A DNA stretch of 64,000 bases, taken from Chimonanthus salicifolius (Eukaryota; Streptophyta; Magnoliopsida; Laurales; Calycanthaceae). The stretch lies in assembly GCA_013350335.1 (NCBI GenBank), contig CM023532.1, forward strand, positions 35,155,708 to 35,219,707. The letters are read 5' to 3'. Position numbers and translations under genes: made by a program. Below the pieces are notes generated by a model. The model was not told the DNA's origin. It saw only the letters and a program-made list of their open reading frames with translations, and made no database searches. Within the stretch, counting starts at the first letter, position 1. Every line of letters begins with the position of its first letter. This document shows positions 1-16,044 of this stretch, piece after piece.

Positions 1-2545
<2,545 letters not shown>

Positions 2546-2605
2546 GTCTTTCTGGACCTCACAGTTGCAGAAATCCAGAGAAATGTAGAGAGAGAAAAAT
2601 ATTCG

Positions 2606-2614
2606 TTAGGGTTT
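2606..2614 (-). promoter_or_regulatory. telo-box (AAACCCTAA) upstream of KRR1
   Basis: The minus strand reads AAACCCTAA about 60 bases upstream of the KRR1 start codon. Telo-boxes are typical of promoters and 5' leaders of plant ribosome-biogenesis and translation genes, which fits KRR1. No clear TATA box was seen nearby. Confidence 0.5.
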
Positions 2615-2699
2615 TGCAAATGAGGTTTTAGCTCAAGAGTTTCTCTCTTCGGAGTTCGGACAAATGCACAAACCCGACCCACTTCGACGTTTCGAACCT

Positions 2700-4815
2700 A
2701 CCAGAAATATATACGAAATTTTAAAAATCTGATTTTTTTATTCGAAATAAATGAATTTAGATAAAAAATAATAATTTTTAGATCTAAATATACATTCAAA
2801 ATTAATAGCTAATCGCGTTTCATGTCAATTTATATACAATTAGATCTAAATCTAAAGACTTATTAAATCCAAATGAGATAAGTAATTAATATAAAATAAA
2901 ATAAATAAATGTTAGTAATGTAGTGTAAAAGCTCAGAAGAATATTCAAATTCAGTTAATAAATCAGATTCTAATGCAAATTTTAATATAACTATTGATAT
3001 GCGGATTGGAACTTGAATTTGATCCTACATCTATGATTTCGGAGGTCAATTTTTATTAAAAATTCCCTCACTTCAGAACTAATTTAATTCTCGGGAGTTT
3101 CAAGAAGATTTTCCCGTTTGTATTAAAAGAAAAAGAAATTTAATTTTTTTATTTTAACATTTTTATTTATATAAAAACATATTCTTTGCATTTTTATTAT
3201 TTAAACAGTGACATATCATATAACATGTAGTCTTCTCTTTCTAATAAAGAATAAAGCACATAATGGTTTCCTGACTATGTTACTTGTGGCTACGGCTGCA
3301 ACTCCCGATCCGAGAAATCATGCAGGCTGGATCAAAAATTTGAGGTTAGTAGATCAAGTTAGGTTGAGAAGATAAAAATCCGTATGGAATTCAGATCGAG
3401 TTGGGTTGAGGATTTTACAAGTTAATCCAATCCGACCAGACTAAAATTAGGATAAAATGGGTTCAGAATGTAGGTTGGGTCGAAATTCTGGTTGGGTCGG
3501 ATTGTAAAGTTCGGGTTGAGAATTCTGTCAGATCGTGTTTCATAAATATCAACTTGGGTCGGATTGAGTTTTAAGAAATCCGGCCTGTCCGACCCAAGTT
3601 GTGGCACGAAAGCATGATTTTAATTGGGCTAAATGCCCAAGTTTATAAGTAGATAAACCTTGGATCAGGCTTGGGCCTTTAGAAATTGTTGTAAGCTGGG
3701 CCAGGAGTTTGTAATTACGTATTCGGATGGATTGGCACGTAGCAAGTTAGCAGCACCAGCACCAGGGTCAATTGTTGATACTAGATATCAGCGTCTCAAC
3801 CAATATCTCTCTATCTCTCTCTTTCCTAATTTTTTTCCAACAAATCTCGGTTGTATAAATGTGTATCGGCCGAGATATCTCGGCCGTAAAAAACGCGAGA
3901 TATTTCTGCTAATACGTACAGTATCAACTGAGATTTGTAACCTTACTTAACATATGCGCGAGCAATATCAGCAAGAGTGGGCTTGGGCTAACCGAGCCTC
4001 AGCTACTTGCCCGCATATCACCGGTCCTGCATGTTGCTTGTACTGAAAATGGAACTACATCGTTTTGCTGATGAAAAACAAATCGAACACTTCTTTTATT
4101 ATCTTAAATTCACTCATGGTTCTCAACGGGCCACAATAGAAAACATAAATTTTATATGTCCTGATCATGTGCCTGACCCAAGTTAGTTCAAACCACTGCC
4201 CTAGAGGCCCATTGGATACAGTCCTAGTGGGCTTCAGATCTATTCTAGAATGGATTTCGCAGATTGGTTGGTCTATACATGGGCCTCAGCTACTGCTTGT
4301 CATTTTCACATTTATTTCCAATGCTTCAGACTTCAGTTCCATAGTTTGGAAAGCTACTGAGAAGAAAAAGCTTACAAACCACAATATAGGGTTTTTCATT
4401 AAATTCCTTGAACTTACAAAATCATGAAATAAAACTTAAATTATTGAAAAAATCTATTTACATCCATCAATTGTTCATACCATCCCACCCCTTAAGTGGC
4501 AATTTTTATCACTAACATTATGTATATGGGTTGGGCGAGCACTATGACTAACTTACCTTGGACTCGATTCGGACTGAGTTCATGGTTTATTTTATGGGCT
4601 TGCCATCTAAGATTCTAAGACCTGTTAAAGTAACTAGGCCCATCACAACAAATTCGATCACTACCAAGTCTATGCTTTGTTAGCATCTGGGCCGGTTATT
4701 GGATCCAAAGAACTTAGCGGCTACCGGTCAGACCCAGTTATCAGTTCATAAGCCAATTGGATGGGCCAAAACAATTCTCATTCCAACCCAGTCTAACACG
4801 AACTTTTTACAGGCT
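2700..4815. other. intergenic spacer with decayed transposon sequence
   Basis: No gene is supported here. About 3290-3620 is rich in GGGTCGG/GGGTTG motifs on both strands, resembling the GC-rich ends of old hAT-type MITEs. A short TATCGGCCGAGATATC-like patch lies at 3862-3912, related to the hAT family described at 13-20 kb. The 4480-4800 stretch again has scattered GGGCC/GGGTT motifs. Short open frames (for example 3660-3950) show no family features. Confidence 0.45.
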
Positions 4816-4819
4816 TAAA

Positions 4820-7800
4820 TTAAAGAATGTCTGATATGGGAGAGGGGCTGAAGATTGGTCTGGGCTTGTTCTCATTGCTGCCATGGTTGCTGCTACTGCT
4901 TTTCCTTCTGGGCTTGGCTTCTCCTAACATGGTTAGCACATCTCTCATGGATGGCCTGTCCTTTGGAAACTTCGCTGTACACAAGAGTGCAATCCTAAGT
5001 ACCAACAGCATCTCCTCCTGTATGTGTTTGCACTGGGCCGCAACATTCGGATCAAGGGCTTCGACACCTTTGTTGTTCCGTATCTTGGACCGGACCCATT
5101 CAATGATGTCCACACAGTCGCCGAACTCCGGATCCAGTGGCTTCCTTCCAGTTAGAAGCTCCATAAGCACGACCCCATAGCTGTATATGTCACTCTTTTG
5201 GTCCACCTTCAATGTGTAACCATATTCTGTAAAGAAAAGATACTTCAAACTCAGAATATAGTAGCCATGGAGTTTAATAGGTTCATCTAATTCTGCTAAT
5301 GATGGCCATTCAATTTTGAAAAATATGAAATGAAAAAGATAGAAAAAGAACATGTTACATCATGGAGTGACGGAAATTATTGTTGCGATTAAGGCTTTCA
5401 TGATAATAATTAAAAATGGTTTAATTTTAGAGAAGAAAAATGCAGAAGAGCTTATGAATCAACTCACCTGGAGCAATGTAGCCATAAGATCCAGCAACTA
5501 TGGATAGAGTCTCATTCTTCCTCACCATCAACCTTGCCAGCCCGAAATCGGCGATCCTTGCCTCCATGTTCCCATCAAGTAGTATGTTGTTCGACTTCAC
5601 ATCTCTGTGGATGACCGGCGGCGAGCAGTCATGGTGTAGATAGGCTAACCCCTGAGCGACGCCAAAGGCGACGCTGTACCTGGATACCCAATCCACCAGC
5701 ATCTTCCCTTCCTGCCTCCCATGCAAGGCTTCCCAAAGGCTTCCATTAGGCATATATTCATATATTATCATCCAATCAGCCTCATTGTGCATATACCCAA
5801 TAAGCCTCACTATATTCCGGTGTCGCAGCCTTCCAAGTAAATTAGCCTCACCGGCAAAATCGCACCCATCCATCGCCACTTCCCCACAAGCCTCTGTTTT
5901 CCATAGTTTCTTCACTGCCACCACCGAGTGTGGCCGGTGCACCTCCGCCTTATAAACGATACCTGTCGCACCCATGCCGATCACATTTGACTCCTGTATG
6001 CAAGCTAGGATGTCACTGCTGGTGAAATTGAGCCTTTGGAATGCAATCATCCTCCATGGCCATTCACCGTTATCGGACTCGAATATATCGCCGCAGAACC
6101 CACCATTCAATTGCCACCTTCTGTACAGTCGGCGAGTGCCAAAGGCAGCAATGACTATGGATAAAGCAATTGATATTCCAACAATCCATCCGGCAATAAT
6201 ATGTTTGATATGCACTGATTTTTCTCCAGAAGAAATGGTCGATTTTCTAGTACATGGAGGAAGAACACCACCACAGAGGCCAAGGTTGCCGGCAAGGTCA
6301 TCTGGGTTTATAGTCCTTAAGATGCCATTCATGGGCACCGAACCAGATAGTCGGTTGTATGACACATTGAGCACTTCCAGTGCCGGAGATCCACCGAAGT
6401 TATCAGGTAGAGAGCCGGTCAGCATGTTGTTGGATAGATCAAGAACTGATAAGGTAGGCATCATTGAAATTGCAGTTGGGATTTCACCATTCAATCGGTT
6501 ATTACGTAAATTCAGATTAACCAGCTTCTCACAGGAGGCTAGACTTGCCGGGATGCTTCCAGATAGCTGGTTGTTTGATAAATCAAGCACGGATAATGTA
6601 GGGCAGTCCTGAAACTGGTCTGGGATCTCACCGGATACTCTGTTTTCTGATGCTGCGAAGCTCTGAAGGTTGGGTAAGGAGAGAATGGTGTAAGGGAGAG
6701 ATGATTGGAGGTGGTTTTTTGAAAAATCGATGAAATTAAGCGACGTCGAGAGGGCGATGTCACCCGGTATTTCACCTGAGAGATTATTCAAAGCCAATTC
6801 AAGTCGTTGAAGCTTCGGGAGGCTGCCAAACCCAACAGGAATCATCCCGGAAATATGATTTCCTTGCATTCGAACTCTAACCAGTGATAGGCAAGAAGAT
6901 AGCCCTGTCGGGATCAAGCCCGAGAAGTCATTGTTGAAGAGAATAAGCTTAGTTAGATAGCCGCCATCACACAAACCGCTAGGGATGTCACCGGAAAATG
7001 AATTGGTTGACACATCCAACCACTTTAACGGGGAATGCTTGCCGAGTTCGACCGGCAAAGGGCCAGTGAAAGAGTTGTTCCATAATTCAAGCACCTCCAA
7101 CTGAGTCAACTCGCTGAATTGGTCTGGAACTGGGCCAGTTAACCGGTTGCACATTAGGCTTAACAGCTGAAGATTCTTCAGTTGGACAATTTCATTTGGA
7201 ATCGTACCCGATATCAAATTATCAGAAATGTCCAACTTCACCAACGATGTAATGTTGCCGAGTTCTGGTGGAATCCGGCCATCTAAATTGTTCTTGTATA
7301 AGAATACAGTGGTGAGTTGCTTAAGTCTCCCTAGCTCCGCCGGTATGTCTCCATCCAAGGTACCGACCGCCATGTCTAGATACCGGAGATTGGTTAGATT
7401 TCCAAATTCCACTGGAATGCTCCCTTTGAAATCATTGTATCCAATTATAATTGTCTCCAGTGATGAAAGTTGGCCTAATTCACTAGGAATTTGGCCAGTT
7501 AAATTGTTACCCGAAAAACCCAAGAACTTCAATCTTTGCAAATTTCCGTATGAAGTTGGGATGGTACCTTGGAAGTAGCTTCCCCGAAAATCCAAGCTCT
7601 CTAGAGATGTAGCATTTCCAAGGTCCTCAGGAAGTGAACCAGAGAAATCGTTACTTGAAGCATTTACGCTAACCAGTAGCATTGCTTGGCCAAGACCGAT
7701 CGGAAACACACCTTCGAAGAAATTCTGGCTCACATCAAAATTTCTCAACCATGTGAGATTGGACAAAGATTTGGGTAACGACGACGAAAATGAATTGCAG

Positions 7801-8129
7801 CAGATGTTGAAGAAGGCGAGGCTGTGGAGGTGTTGAATGTGGTCCGAAACCTGCCCGCTTAGATTCATGTGAGAGAGGTCTAACCTTTCCACCGCCCCCG
7901 CCGCATTGCACCAGACACCTGTCCAATTGCAGTGCACATGATCTTCTGGTTTGGCTCCTTCATTGGGCATTCTCCAATTGGCAAGTCGGTTCATTGGGTC
8001 GGTAACACTCGACTTTATCGACAACAAGATCGATGATTCATCGCTGTCGAGGAAGACTGGTTTTCCCTCTGCAATAACATGAGAAATGACAATACTGGAG
8101 AAGATTAGGAGCAGCAAATGAGACTGCAT
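4820..8129 (-). CDS. LRR receptor-like kinase, PXL/MIK1 type (LRR-XI)
   Basis: A plasma-membrane receptor kinase of 1022 aa in two exons, 8129-5468 and 5226-4820. The intron 5467-5227 has GT...AG ends and interrupts the Glu of the APE motif region ([21 protein letters not shown]). Order: signal peptide at about 1-20, LRRNT with paired Cys to about 75, about 20 LRRs to about residue 610, one membrane span near 643-664, then a cytosolic Ser/Thr kinase. The kinase looks active: loop [13 protein letters not shown], Lys740 in VAVKKLW, Asp843 in HRD, Asp861 in DFG. The LRR region [10 protein letters not shown] and the WEALHG motif are like the PXY-LIKE/MIK1 group, which perceives small secreted peptides in vascular and pollen-tube signalling. 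The exact ligand cannot be read from sequence. Without splicing, the first exon would run into a stop 13 codons into the intron. Confidence 0.93.
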
Positions 8130-9700
8130 TTTTTCCCTCTCTGTTCTCTTCTCTTCCTTCCTTCCTCAGTTTTCCTGCACCATTTTTTTTCTTCTATGCA
8201 GGAGGAGAGAAACAGGGAGAGTTACAGAGGATAATGAGAAGATGGGCTCTGTTCTTATAACATGGAATTAATTTTTGTAAGTTCGTGAGGTCTTGGGTGT
8301 TGAACCAGCTGTTTAATTAGTGGAGATTTTGGACAGATATTGGAAAAGGTAGGTATTAGGAAACATCTTCCAGCATTAAACATGGATAGAATGTGTTAAG
8401 CTAATCATGGAGGCATTTTCTTTTTTCTATTCTCAATGATTTGATGCTGGTGAGATGAGATTAACAATTGAAGAAAAGAAATCTCCATTGAAGAAGACAA
8501 GGCCTAGTTTGAGAATTGAGAGAATCTGCTTTTATGGGATGATTAAAATGATGAGTCTTCTGCTGCTTCTTGTCATCCTTCTTTTACTGACCCAAGAAAA
8601 GACTCGCAGTAGATTAGATTTGGTAAAAATTGGATGAAAATGAAGAGAGTATCATGTAGCTATAAATTATACAAAATTAGACCCATTATATCATCAAAAC
8701 TCTTAATTTTCGATTAATTTCGCATGGAAGATGCATCAAATAATATTTAGATAGACAAATGCTCAAATATTTGCTAGTTTCATTCATTTTAATATACAGG
8801 TAATTTAATTTAAAAAATAAAAAAATTAAAACCCATAATGTTCTGGCAACATACCAACTCATAAGAAGAATCTGAAGAAAAATCGAAGGGGTTCCACCCA
8901 TGTGGATAACTATTATTCTATTACTCTGTTTTCCCTCCCTGTCTCTTCCTTCTTTTATAGGTTCAGAAAGAACTTGGTATCTTTAGAGTTGTGAAATGTA
9001 GAAAATCAGACCCTTTATCTATCTCATAATAAACTAGCCAAATTTGATGTCTATACCTCATATCCATAAATCTCAACACTAATTACCATTTTTTTTAAAA
9101 AAAATTGCACCTCTAATACATAATTTAAGGGTTATAATTTTGAGACAACTTGGGCCATGGCAAGGGGGCATCAAATCAATGGCTAGGAGCCAACAAAACA
9201 TGATCAAGCAAAAATCTAATTTATTGACATGTCGTGGAGAAATTATCTTACTATAATAGGTTGACTTAAAATGTTCAATAATTGTCTGGTTATGCTCACT
9301 TTCCTCGTTCATAGGCCTGTTATTAATTCTATTTTAATATGTGGGGCTGTGGAGACTGATTCTATTAATCCTAACCGTTCCTCTCTCAACTCTCATCACT
9401 CATTGATCATGAGTTCATAACTCATTAAATTCAAGTTGACGCAGTTGAATGTTGAGCAGGTTTTACTCATAGTTATAATAATTTAAAGTAACTCATTAAA
9501 AGTATCCAACTCGGTTGAGTTTCCTCCATATCTCATGACTTTAAACCTTACCTGTCACCGTGCCAAGTGCAAACATTTTAGTATGTGAAGTCTATTGTTT
9601 TAAAGTTTTAGATGGAATTTGAAATTTTAGCTACCACATACTGAACTTTTAACACTCGAACACTAAAATCTCAACAAATACAATTTTAGATTTAAATCAA
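8130..9700. other. LRR-RLK upstream region and spacer, no gene
   Basis: The pyrimidine-rich leader of the LRR-RLK (minus strand) occupies roughly 8130-8260. A weak TATA-like TTATAAGA lies near 8255 on the minus strand. The rest is AT-rich with no open frame that has family features. Confidence 0.4.
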
Positions 9701-9701
9701 G

Positions 9702-9809
9702 AATTTACTATAAGTATTAGATTTGATGGGATACAATACAAATACTTGTAAAACTTTGATAAAAATCTAAAATTTACTATAAGTATTAGATTTGATCGGA
9801 TACAATACA
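9702..9809. repeat. 69-bp direct tandem repeat
   Basis: The block beginning AATTTACTATAAGTATTAG at 9702 recurs at 9771. The second copy is truncated by the possible LTR that begins at 9810. Confidence 0.7.
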
Positions 9810-10076
9810 TGTTAGTTAAGTCCCAAGATTTCTATGTAATACCTCCGTCTTGAAGGGTGTACTCAGTGGCCAAAAATCCGAGCAGAATGCCAATGAAAGG
9901 AGGAGGAAAACTCGACGGTGGAGTGGATAGAGAGAGAGATAATTTCACCAGGATGGGCATATACAATCTCCCACATCGCTATCCTAATTATGGGATTTAA
10001 GTAGGGCTCTCCTTTTCTCTAGTACAACCTTTTTGGAGTGTATGTATAGTCGCACATCCCGAAATAAAACCTAACA
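9810..10076. mobile_element. possible solo LTR (TRIM-like)
   Basis: The segment starts TGTTAG and ends CTAACA, the inverted TG...CA ends of an LTR. It contains the CTCCCACATCGCT motif common in plant LTRs. No internal domain, primer-binding site or clean 5-bp target duplication was found, so the boundaries are tentative. Confidence 0.35.
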
Positions 10077-11795
10077 ATATTGTGCTCGGTGGAACGGACC
10101 CTTTCATTCTACTTGAATGTGGATTGGGTCTTCAACCAATGTGCTTTTCAAACAAGTAAAAAAAAAAATTAAAAAACTTAAAGCACTCTAACATATATTT
10201 TTTTGTAGCCATTGAATTTTTTTTTTTTTGAAGTCATGGGGCGGATGGTTGGGATTGTATAATAAGATTGAGTGGAAACTACCATAATCAGTCTATTATA
10301 GGTCTCATACGACAATCATATCAGTATATTCATATAATAATGATTAATATTTACTTAATATTGTTTAGTGGTCTATTAATAGTGGAATCCATGATGAAAT
10401 GTCGTCTAGATTGATTGAATGGATACTCCACATATATTTTTTTAACTCTCTCTCTCTCAATAGAATCTTCCCACGTTAGTGAGGATACAATAATACAGAA
10501 CAAACAAACTTAGAGAAGAGATCATACAAAAAATTCTTCTTTGGGCCAAGTATAATGGATATGGGCCATCTTTAAGTGACTCATATTCTACACTCACTGG
10601 GGTCCACCATTGATGGGCTTAGCACTCAAGAGTTCCCCAAGCTTCCAAATGTACCCATCTGATCAGGGGCTTATAATTTTATATGGACTTTCAAAATGAA
10701 ATATATAAAAATTAGTCTATTATGAATTTTATATGTACCAAATTCGACGGGATTGGAGTGGCGGGCAAAAACCCGTTTTAGGAAACAGGAGTCTTGTCTT
10801 TGATATTCACTCCACTCCAACAGATCACTTCCATTACCCGTGTCTATAAATTAGGAGATTTACATATGTATCGAGGATTTAGTTCTGTAACCAGTGCTAA
10901 CTCTGAGATACCCTGAAATCTCAGAAGCCCTAGGCACATTACAGGCACTGAGATTGTAAACAAAGTCATTGATAGCATTGATGAAGGCTTTACGCAACGG
11001 CCTACTCTACTTATAATCAGAATCCACCCTATAGCTAACTCAAAAGGTGGTTCTTAAAAAAACTGAGTTCCACCCGTACGGATGACCTCCTAGTTCTTTT
11101 GCATTGTATAAGAAGTTGGTGTCATGGTGGGCCATGGAGACAGGCAGGGTTGAACCCATAAGCAATCATAGCCTACCAATCACTCTTCTTCTTCTTCCCT
11201 GCTACTCCACATGCACCCACTTGCTTTCCTGCATTTTAAAAAAAGGTTGGATGCCCATCGAAGGAGAGAGAGAGAGCATGTGAGTGAAGAAGGAAGAATC
11301 TCTTCTCCCTTTTCCTTCCCTTCTCTCCCATTATTGGCACTGTTCTTTACTTCTTCCACCGCTTTTCCAGTTATGGTATTCTTCTGCCGGACAAACTGGC
11401 AAAGAGTGGCTGATACGTGCCTCCACATGTTTTTATACTTTGATTTCTTGATTCCTTAGAGATGGCAGAACCTGGGCCCACTCATGATGGCAGGGTGAGG
11501 GAGAGGGATAATGGGTCTGGGCCCGCATCATTGTACTGGAGAGCTAATGGGTCCTGGCCCCACTTCATCATGTTTGACTATTTTCTGCCATTTCTATTTC
11601 CATTCTAAACCTTCTACTGTAACCATTTCTTTGTTTTCTGTAAAGAGTTAACTAGTGAGACTCGTTGAGAAGGACATTTTAATGAACTTTTTTAATAAGG
11701 ATTATAAGTTCTATAAAATTATATGTGTTAGATAGGTAATTAAATAAATATAGAGTGTTTATCTATTAATTATGTAAATCTTGATAGGGTTGGTT
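10077..11795. other. spacer, no gene recognised
   Basis: There are open frames on both strands at 11180-11459, but they overlap each other and show no known domain. The sequence is purine/pyrimidine skewed (GAGAGAGA, CTTCTTCTTC). 10820-11040 has retroelement-like wording but no coding domain. Confidence 0.35.
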
Positions 11796-11799
11796 TAAA

Positions 11800-11990
11800 T
11801 GTCAAAAAGCTTTTCTCAAGAGTGAAAAGTCTTGGATTTGATTCATGTTCAAAACCCTCTGGGCCAGACTTTATGGAGTTACTTTTCATCGACTTATCCA
11901 ATGTGTGTGGATTAGGGGGTTTATATATGCTCGTGGGATTAGTCTCACCATCAATATAGAGTGGGAATATCCATGTTAAAAAAATATGTA
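11800..11990 (+). repeat. SINE-like repeat
   Basis: It has a degenerate tRNA-type B-box region (GATTTGATTCATGTTC), then GTGGGATTAGTCTCACCATC, then GTGGGAATATCCATG and a short A-run. The same tail appears in reverse at 16040-16160, which makes a dispersed family likely. Confidence 0.4.
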
Positions 11991-11999
11991 AATTATGTA

Positions 12000-13220
12000 A
12001 TTTTGGTTTTTCTAGTTTAATAAATGCAAACTATCAATTTAACAAAAAATTAAATGAAGAGATAAGATGGTTACATAGGAGTGAAAAAATTTTATACACT
12101 TTATTCATATAGTCTTCTTTTTTTAGCAGTAATTCATATAGTCTTCTTAACTTCATATTCGACTATGCGGGGCCCAAGAACCAATTAAACAATAGTATTA
12201 GTAGAAAATCTTACTAAAGAAAGTTTGATTAGAATTTTTGTTTTGTAAAGTACAATCCCAAATTGATATAACTGTGTCATGAGATCTAATTTAGAGTATG
12301 TGATATTTGGTGATGAAGTTTAGCCACTTTCAGATTTTAAGATTAGATTAGAAGTTTTGAATTCGACTATTTGTTCTCATACACATACATGATACTTATG
12401 GGTGGCTTTTTATATTCGTAGAGTTTCATCTCACCTCTAAGATGAAATTGGGATACCCCACGTGAAAAATTAATTGATATGAAAATTTAAAGAAAGTGAT
12501 AGGAACGCTGATATTTTTTATAATAGAGGACACTAGATTTATTCTTTTGTTTATCTGTCATCATCTAAGCCGTCAAAAGATAAGGTAGCGTCACTTGTAA
12601 TAAAAAATAATATTTATTTTATTTCTCAATTTTAAAAAGAATTAGTCTCATTAAATATATAAAGTCATCAATAAACTAAGTAAATAAATAATTAAAATGA
12701 AGATTCCTATCGATTATTGGCTTTATTTGCTCAGATTAAATATGTAAAAAATTTGAAACAAAAATTACTATTTATAATCATAATATTGACAATCTCTAAT
12801 TAATTATGATAGAGTTACTTTTTTCAATAAGCTAATACTCTCTCTCTCTCCCGAATTAGTTGTCCTATATGGATTTTGGAATTGTCCTAAAATAATTGTC
12901 TCATTTATATTGGAGTAGTATAAAGTGTGTTGAAATTGGATGAAATCACATGGAGTGTTAGCCTTATATAGAGAGTTCCTTAAAAAATATAAATATTTCA
13001 AATGAGACAACTAAAATGGGACAGAGAGAGTATATTTTTAAAACTAAACTCAATCATAAAAATCTCGTCACCCAGTTATATCCTATTTGAGTTTTCATTT
13101 TACAGAGGAGTGCACCTGAAAAATGCTAAATTTATTTATGAGTAATACTTCTACATATATGAAATAAATAATATAAGAATAATGATTCATTACAAATTTA
13201 TTGTCAACATATTTTACTAT
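12000..13220. other. AT-rich spacer with one weak SINE-like relic
   Basis: 12330-12480 has the same order of motifs as the SINE-like repeats (AATTCGAC, TCTCACCTCTAAGATG, GGGATACCCCACG), strongly decayed. Nothing else is recognised. Confidence 0.3.
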
Positions 13221-13224
13221 TTTA

Positions 13225-13365
13225 GATTGGAGTGATGACTAGAAACATGTCTCAAGAAGTGAGAGTTCTAAGTTCGAGTTCTACTCCACTTCAAAGGGTC
13301 ACTCTTTATAGAGTTACCTGATGTACATGGATAGAGAGACTTGCACATATCCTGAAAAATAATCG
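13225..13365 (+). repeat. SINE-like repeat
   Basis: It contains an RNA polymerase III B-box-like AAGTTCGAGTTCT, then GGGTCACTCTTTATAGAG and a tail beginning GATGTACATGGATAGAG. Its layout resembles the copies at 11.8 and 16.1 kb. Confidence 0.35.
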
Positions 13366-13464
13366 GACGCTCTGACTTGAACACATTTGTAAAAATAAAA
13401 AAAAAATTACTACTTTTCAAGTTCGCCTTATGCTCTAGAGATGAGTTCATGTTATGGTCCCATC

Positions 13465-13593
13465 CAGGGGTTGAAATCTTGGTCTCAGTCGATATATCGG
13501 CCGAGAAATTATCTTTTTTTTAATTAAAACCATGGATAACGAATGATATCGGCGATATATATCGGATATCGCTCGATATCTGTTTCCCTGGTA
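13465..13593. mobile_element. small hAT-like MITE (TATCGGCC family)
   Basis: It begins CAGGGGTTGAAAT and ends TTTCCCTGGTA, with an interior of TATCGGCCGA/CGATATATATCGG repeats. The flanks carry the exact 8-bp repeat GTCCCATC at 13457-13464 and 13594-13601, as expected for hAT. Three extra bases after CCCTG leave the right end uncertain. Confidence 0.5.
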
Positions 13594-13599
13594 GTCCCA

Positions 13600-14244
13600 T
13601 CTAATATCGTGAGTCTTGGACCTAAAAATCATTATCATTATCAAATTATTTAGTTAATATATTACAAATTGATATTAATAATTAGTTTAAAAAAATTATT
13701 TTCATAAATCAAACATCTACCCTAATTTAAATTGAAAATACATTATTAATACTAAGGGTCGTGCTTGATTCCATTTGGGTATGGGAGTCCACACCCTACA
13801 AGTCTCTATTATGGGCATCCCTGCACAATGTAAATAAATTATTTGACTTGATGAGAAGATCTTGGAATTGATGGTTCACAATTATATCTTTACTTTTTTC
13901 AGAGTTTTTTAAATTTTTTTATTTTTAAATATATTGGAAAGAATGCTTATGTTTTTCTAAAAAAAATTTAAAAAGCTTTAACTTTTAGTGAAGATTTTTA
14001 AAAGTCTTTTGACTTTTGTTTATTAGTGATTAATTGATTTTTTTTCTTTTGAGATTTTTTAGATGTATACTTTGAGGTTAGATGGACTTCTTAGAGAGTA
14101 ACATGATTAAAAAATAGTTGTAAAGATTAAAAGTCTCAAAAATCAATTAGAAAAAGCGATCAAATATTTAAATTTTAAGATTAAAAAAAAATCAACGACT
14201 TTGATCCTACTGGGGCCCCTAAATTTGTGGGCCATTTGAGTGTA
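13600..14244. other. AT-rich spacer
   Basis: Nothing recognised beyond poly-A/T runs. Confidence 0.4.
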
Positions 14245-14252
14245 AATGAAAG

Positions 14253-14404
14253 CAAAGGTCGAAAAATCGGTTGAGCTGAGATTTTGGCCAATTTTTTATA
14301 TCAGACAAGATCTTTCTCTTTTTTCAAATATATTTTTTTTAAATCTCGGTGGTTTTTTTTTGAAAAAAATCATTTTAAAATTTGAAAAAGGTCTATTTTA
14401 TTAA

Positions 14405-14487
<83 letters not shown>

Positions 14488-14646
14488 ATATCAGCCGATA
14501 TGGGCAAAATCGGCCAAGATATCGGCCCTGGCCCACAACCGATATTTGTTTTTTTTTTTTTAAAAAAAAATCAGCGCCGAGATCTCGGCTGATTTTTTTC
14601 CCCTTTGGCCGATACCGATATGTATCCACCGATATTTAAACCCCTG
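14253..14646. mobile_element. non-autonomous hAT-like element (394 bp)
   Basis: The element starts CAAAGGTCGAAAAATCGG and ends TTTAAACCCCTG. It is flanked by the exact 8-bp duplication AATGAAAG at 14245-14252 and 14647-14654. The interior is rich in ATATCGGCCGATAT-type palindromes and carries a long TA microsatellite. It has no transposase. Confidence 0.75.
14406..14482. repeat. (TA)n microsatellite
   Basis: About 38 TA units in an uninterrupted run inside the hAT-like element. The poly-Tyr/Ile open frame across it is an artefact of the repeat. Confidence 0.9.
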
Positions 14647-14659
14647 AATGAAAGTAGAA

Positions 14660-16040
14660 GGGTGGAACAAAGGACTTATTTAGAGGATCAAAGGCTGGTG
14701 TCATTAAAAGGTTCATTGAGCTTACTTCTGGTCCACTAGATGTGTTGGATTGAACCAAATTGTTGGATCAGAGGTTTGAAATGGGTTCTAAGTAGGGTTT
14801 AAGATCTAGTATGCTTGTGGATAGCTTGGATGATTAGGTCAAGTTTTGGATTTGGGTTGTGAATTATCGGGTTAGTCGGATTCGAATTTGATCGAGCCTC
14901 AATTAGCTAACTTAGACAATGGTTTGTCTAGTCTAGTTTGGGGTGGTCGTGTTTTTTTTTTTTGGGTAAATTGGGCTGGAACATCTTTTGAAGGCTCGGT
15001 CATGGGTTAGGTTGGGTTGGCTTGTTACAGGCATTGGGTCATTGGCCTGTATGCATTGTGGGTCAAGTATGGCTTAGTTGGATGTCTTATGGTTAGTTGG
15101 GCAAGTTGTGAAAGTGGGTTATCTATGTTAGAATTTTTACCAAAAGCTAATTTTTTTTAATTAAATTATGAAAAAATACAAGAATTTCTTTCAAATAAAT
15201 TAGAAAATAGGGGTATTTTAAAATTCCGTTTTAAATATAAACAAGCGTGGACATCAATAAACTGTGAAGATAATGAAAGTTTCTGTAAAATGCTTCTTAG
15301 AAATTGGGCCCAACTATATATGGTTGAAGCCCTTCATACACTTTTACTCATTATTAAAATTTTATCATTATTAATTGATAAATTAAGAGAACATGTATCA
15401 AAGGTTAAGATGATGAAATTAAAGTGACATTGAGTTAAACAATGAAAGTAATTTTTTTTCATGAATAGACCCAAGAATTTCTTGATTTCGATTCTCTAAT
15501 TGTATATTAATGGATTGGGCCACTAATTTAGACCAATCATATTTGTTCATTGACTGTCTTTGAAAGCCAAGCCCGCTTGGATGGACTCATTAATAATTTA
15601 ATAGGCCCAATAAATATAAGCCCAGGTCGGACTTTGGACCTATTGCTAAAATTGCTATTTAAATATGGATTATTCACGCACTTCATTGACACCCTTAGAA
15701 AGGGATGTACTTCTTCAAATATTATAGAGTCACATTCCCCTCAAATCAAATGAAAAATGTCATTTTTCATATGATAGACACTTTTAAAAAATAATTTATT
15801 TTAAAATAAAATTTGATTTTTGAAAAAAGGAGACTAAGTATGAAATTGTTAATCCTCCATCTTATGGTCTAGGATTTTTGTGTCTAGTGGAGAACAAACT
15901 TGATTAATAAATAAAATGATCTCTCATACAACAACGAATGGCATATTAATAATTTATAGACAAATACATAAAAATTTAGTAATAAAAACAAAAAATTATT
16001 ACAAAATTGCACTTATGGCATGCAACAATCATTAGTATTT
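14660..16040. other. spacer with GGGTT/GGGTC-rich relic
   Basis: 14700-15130 has repeated GGGTTG/GGGTTAG/TTGGGC motifs typical of decayed GC-rich MITE ends. The remainder is AT-rich and shows no gene. Confidence 0.35.
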
Positions 16041-16044
16041 TTTA

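Noticed and set aside
5974..6612. 212-aa plus-strand open frame
   Set aside because: It is antisense to the LRR-RLK exon; its apparent length comes from the LRR periodicity of the real gene on the other strand.
11180..11459. Two overlapping 82-aa frames on opposite strands
   Set aside because: They are mirror images through a purine/pyrimidine-rich stretch; neither has a recognisable domain or promoter.
14393..14629. 78-aa frame with poly-Tyr/Ile
   Set aside because: It translates the (TA)n microsatellite within a transposon.
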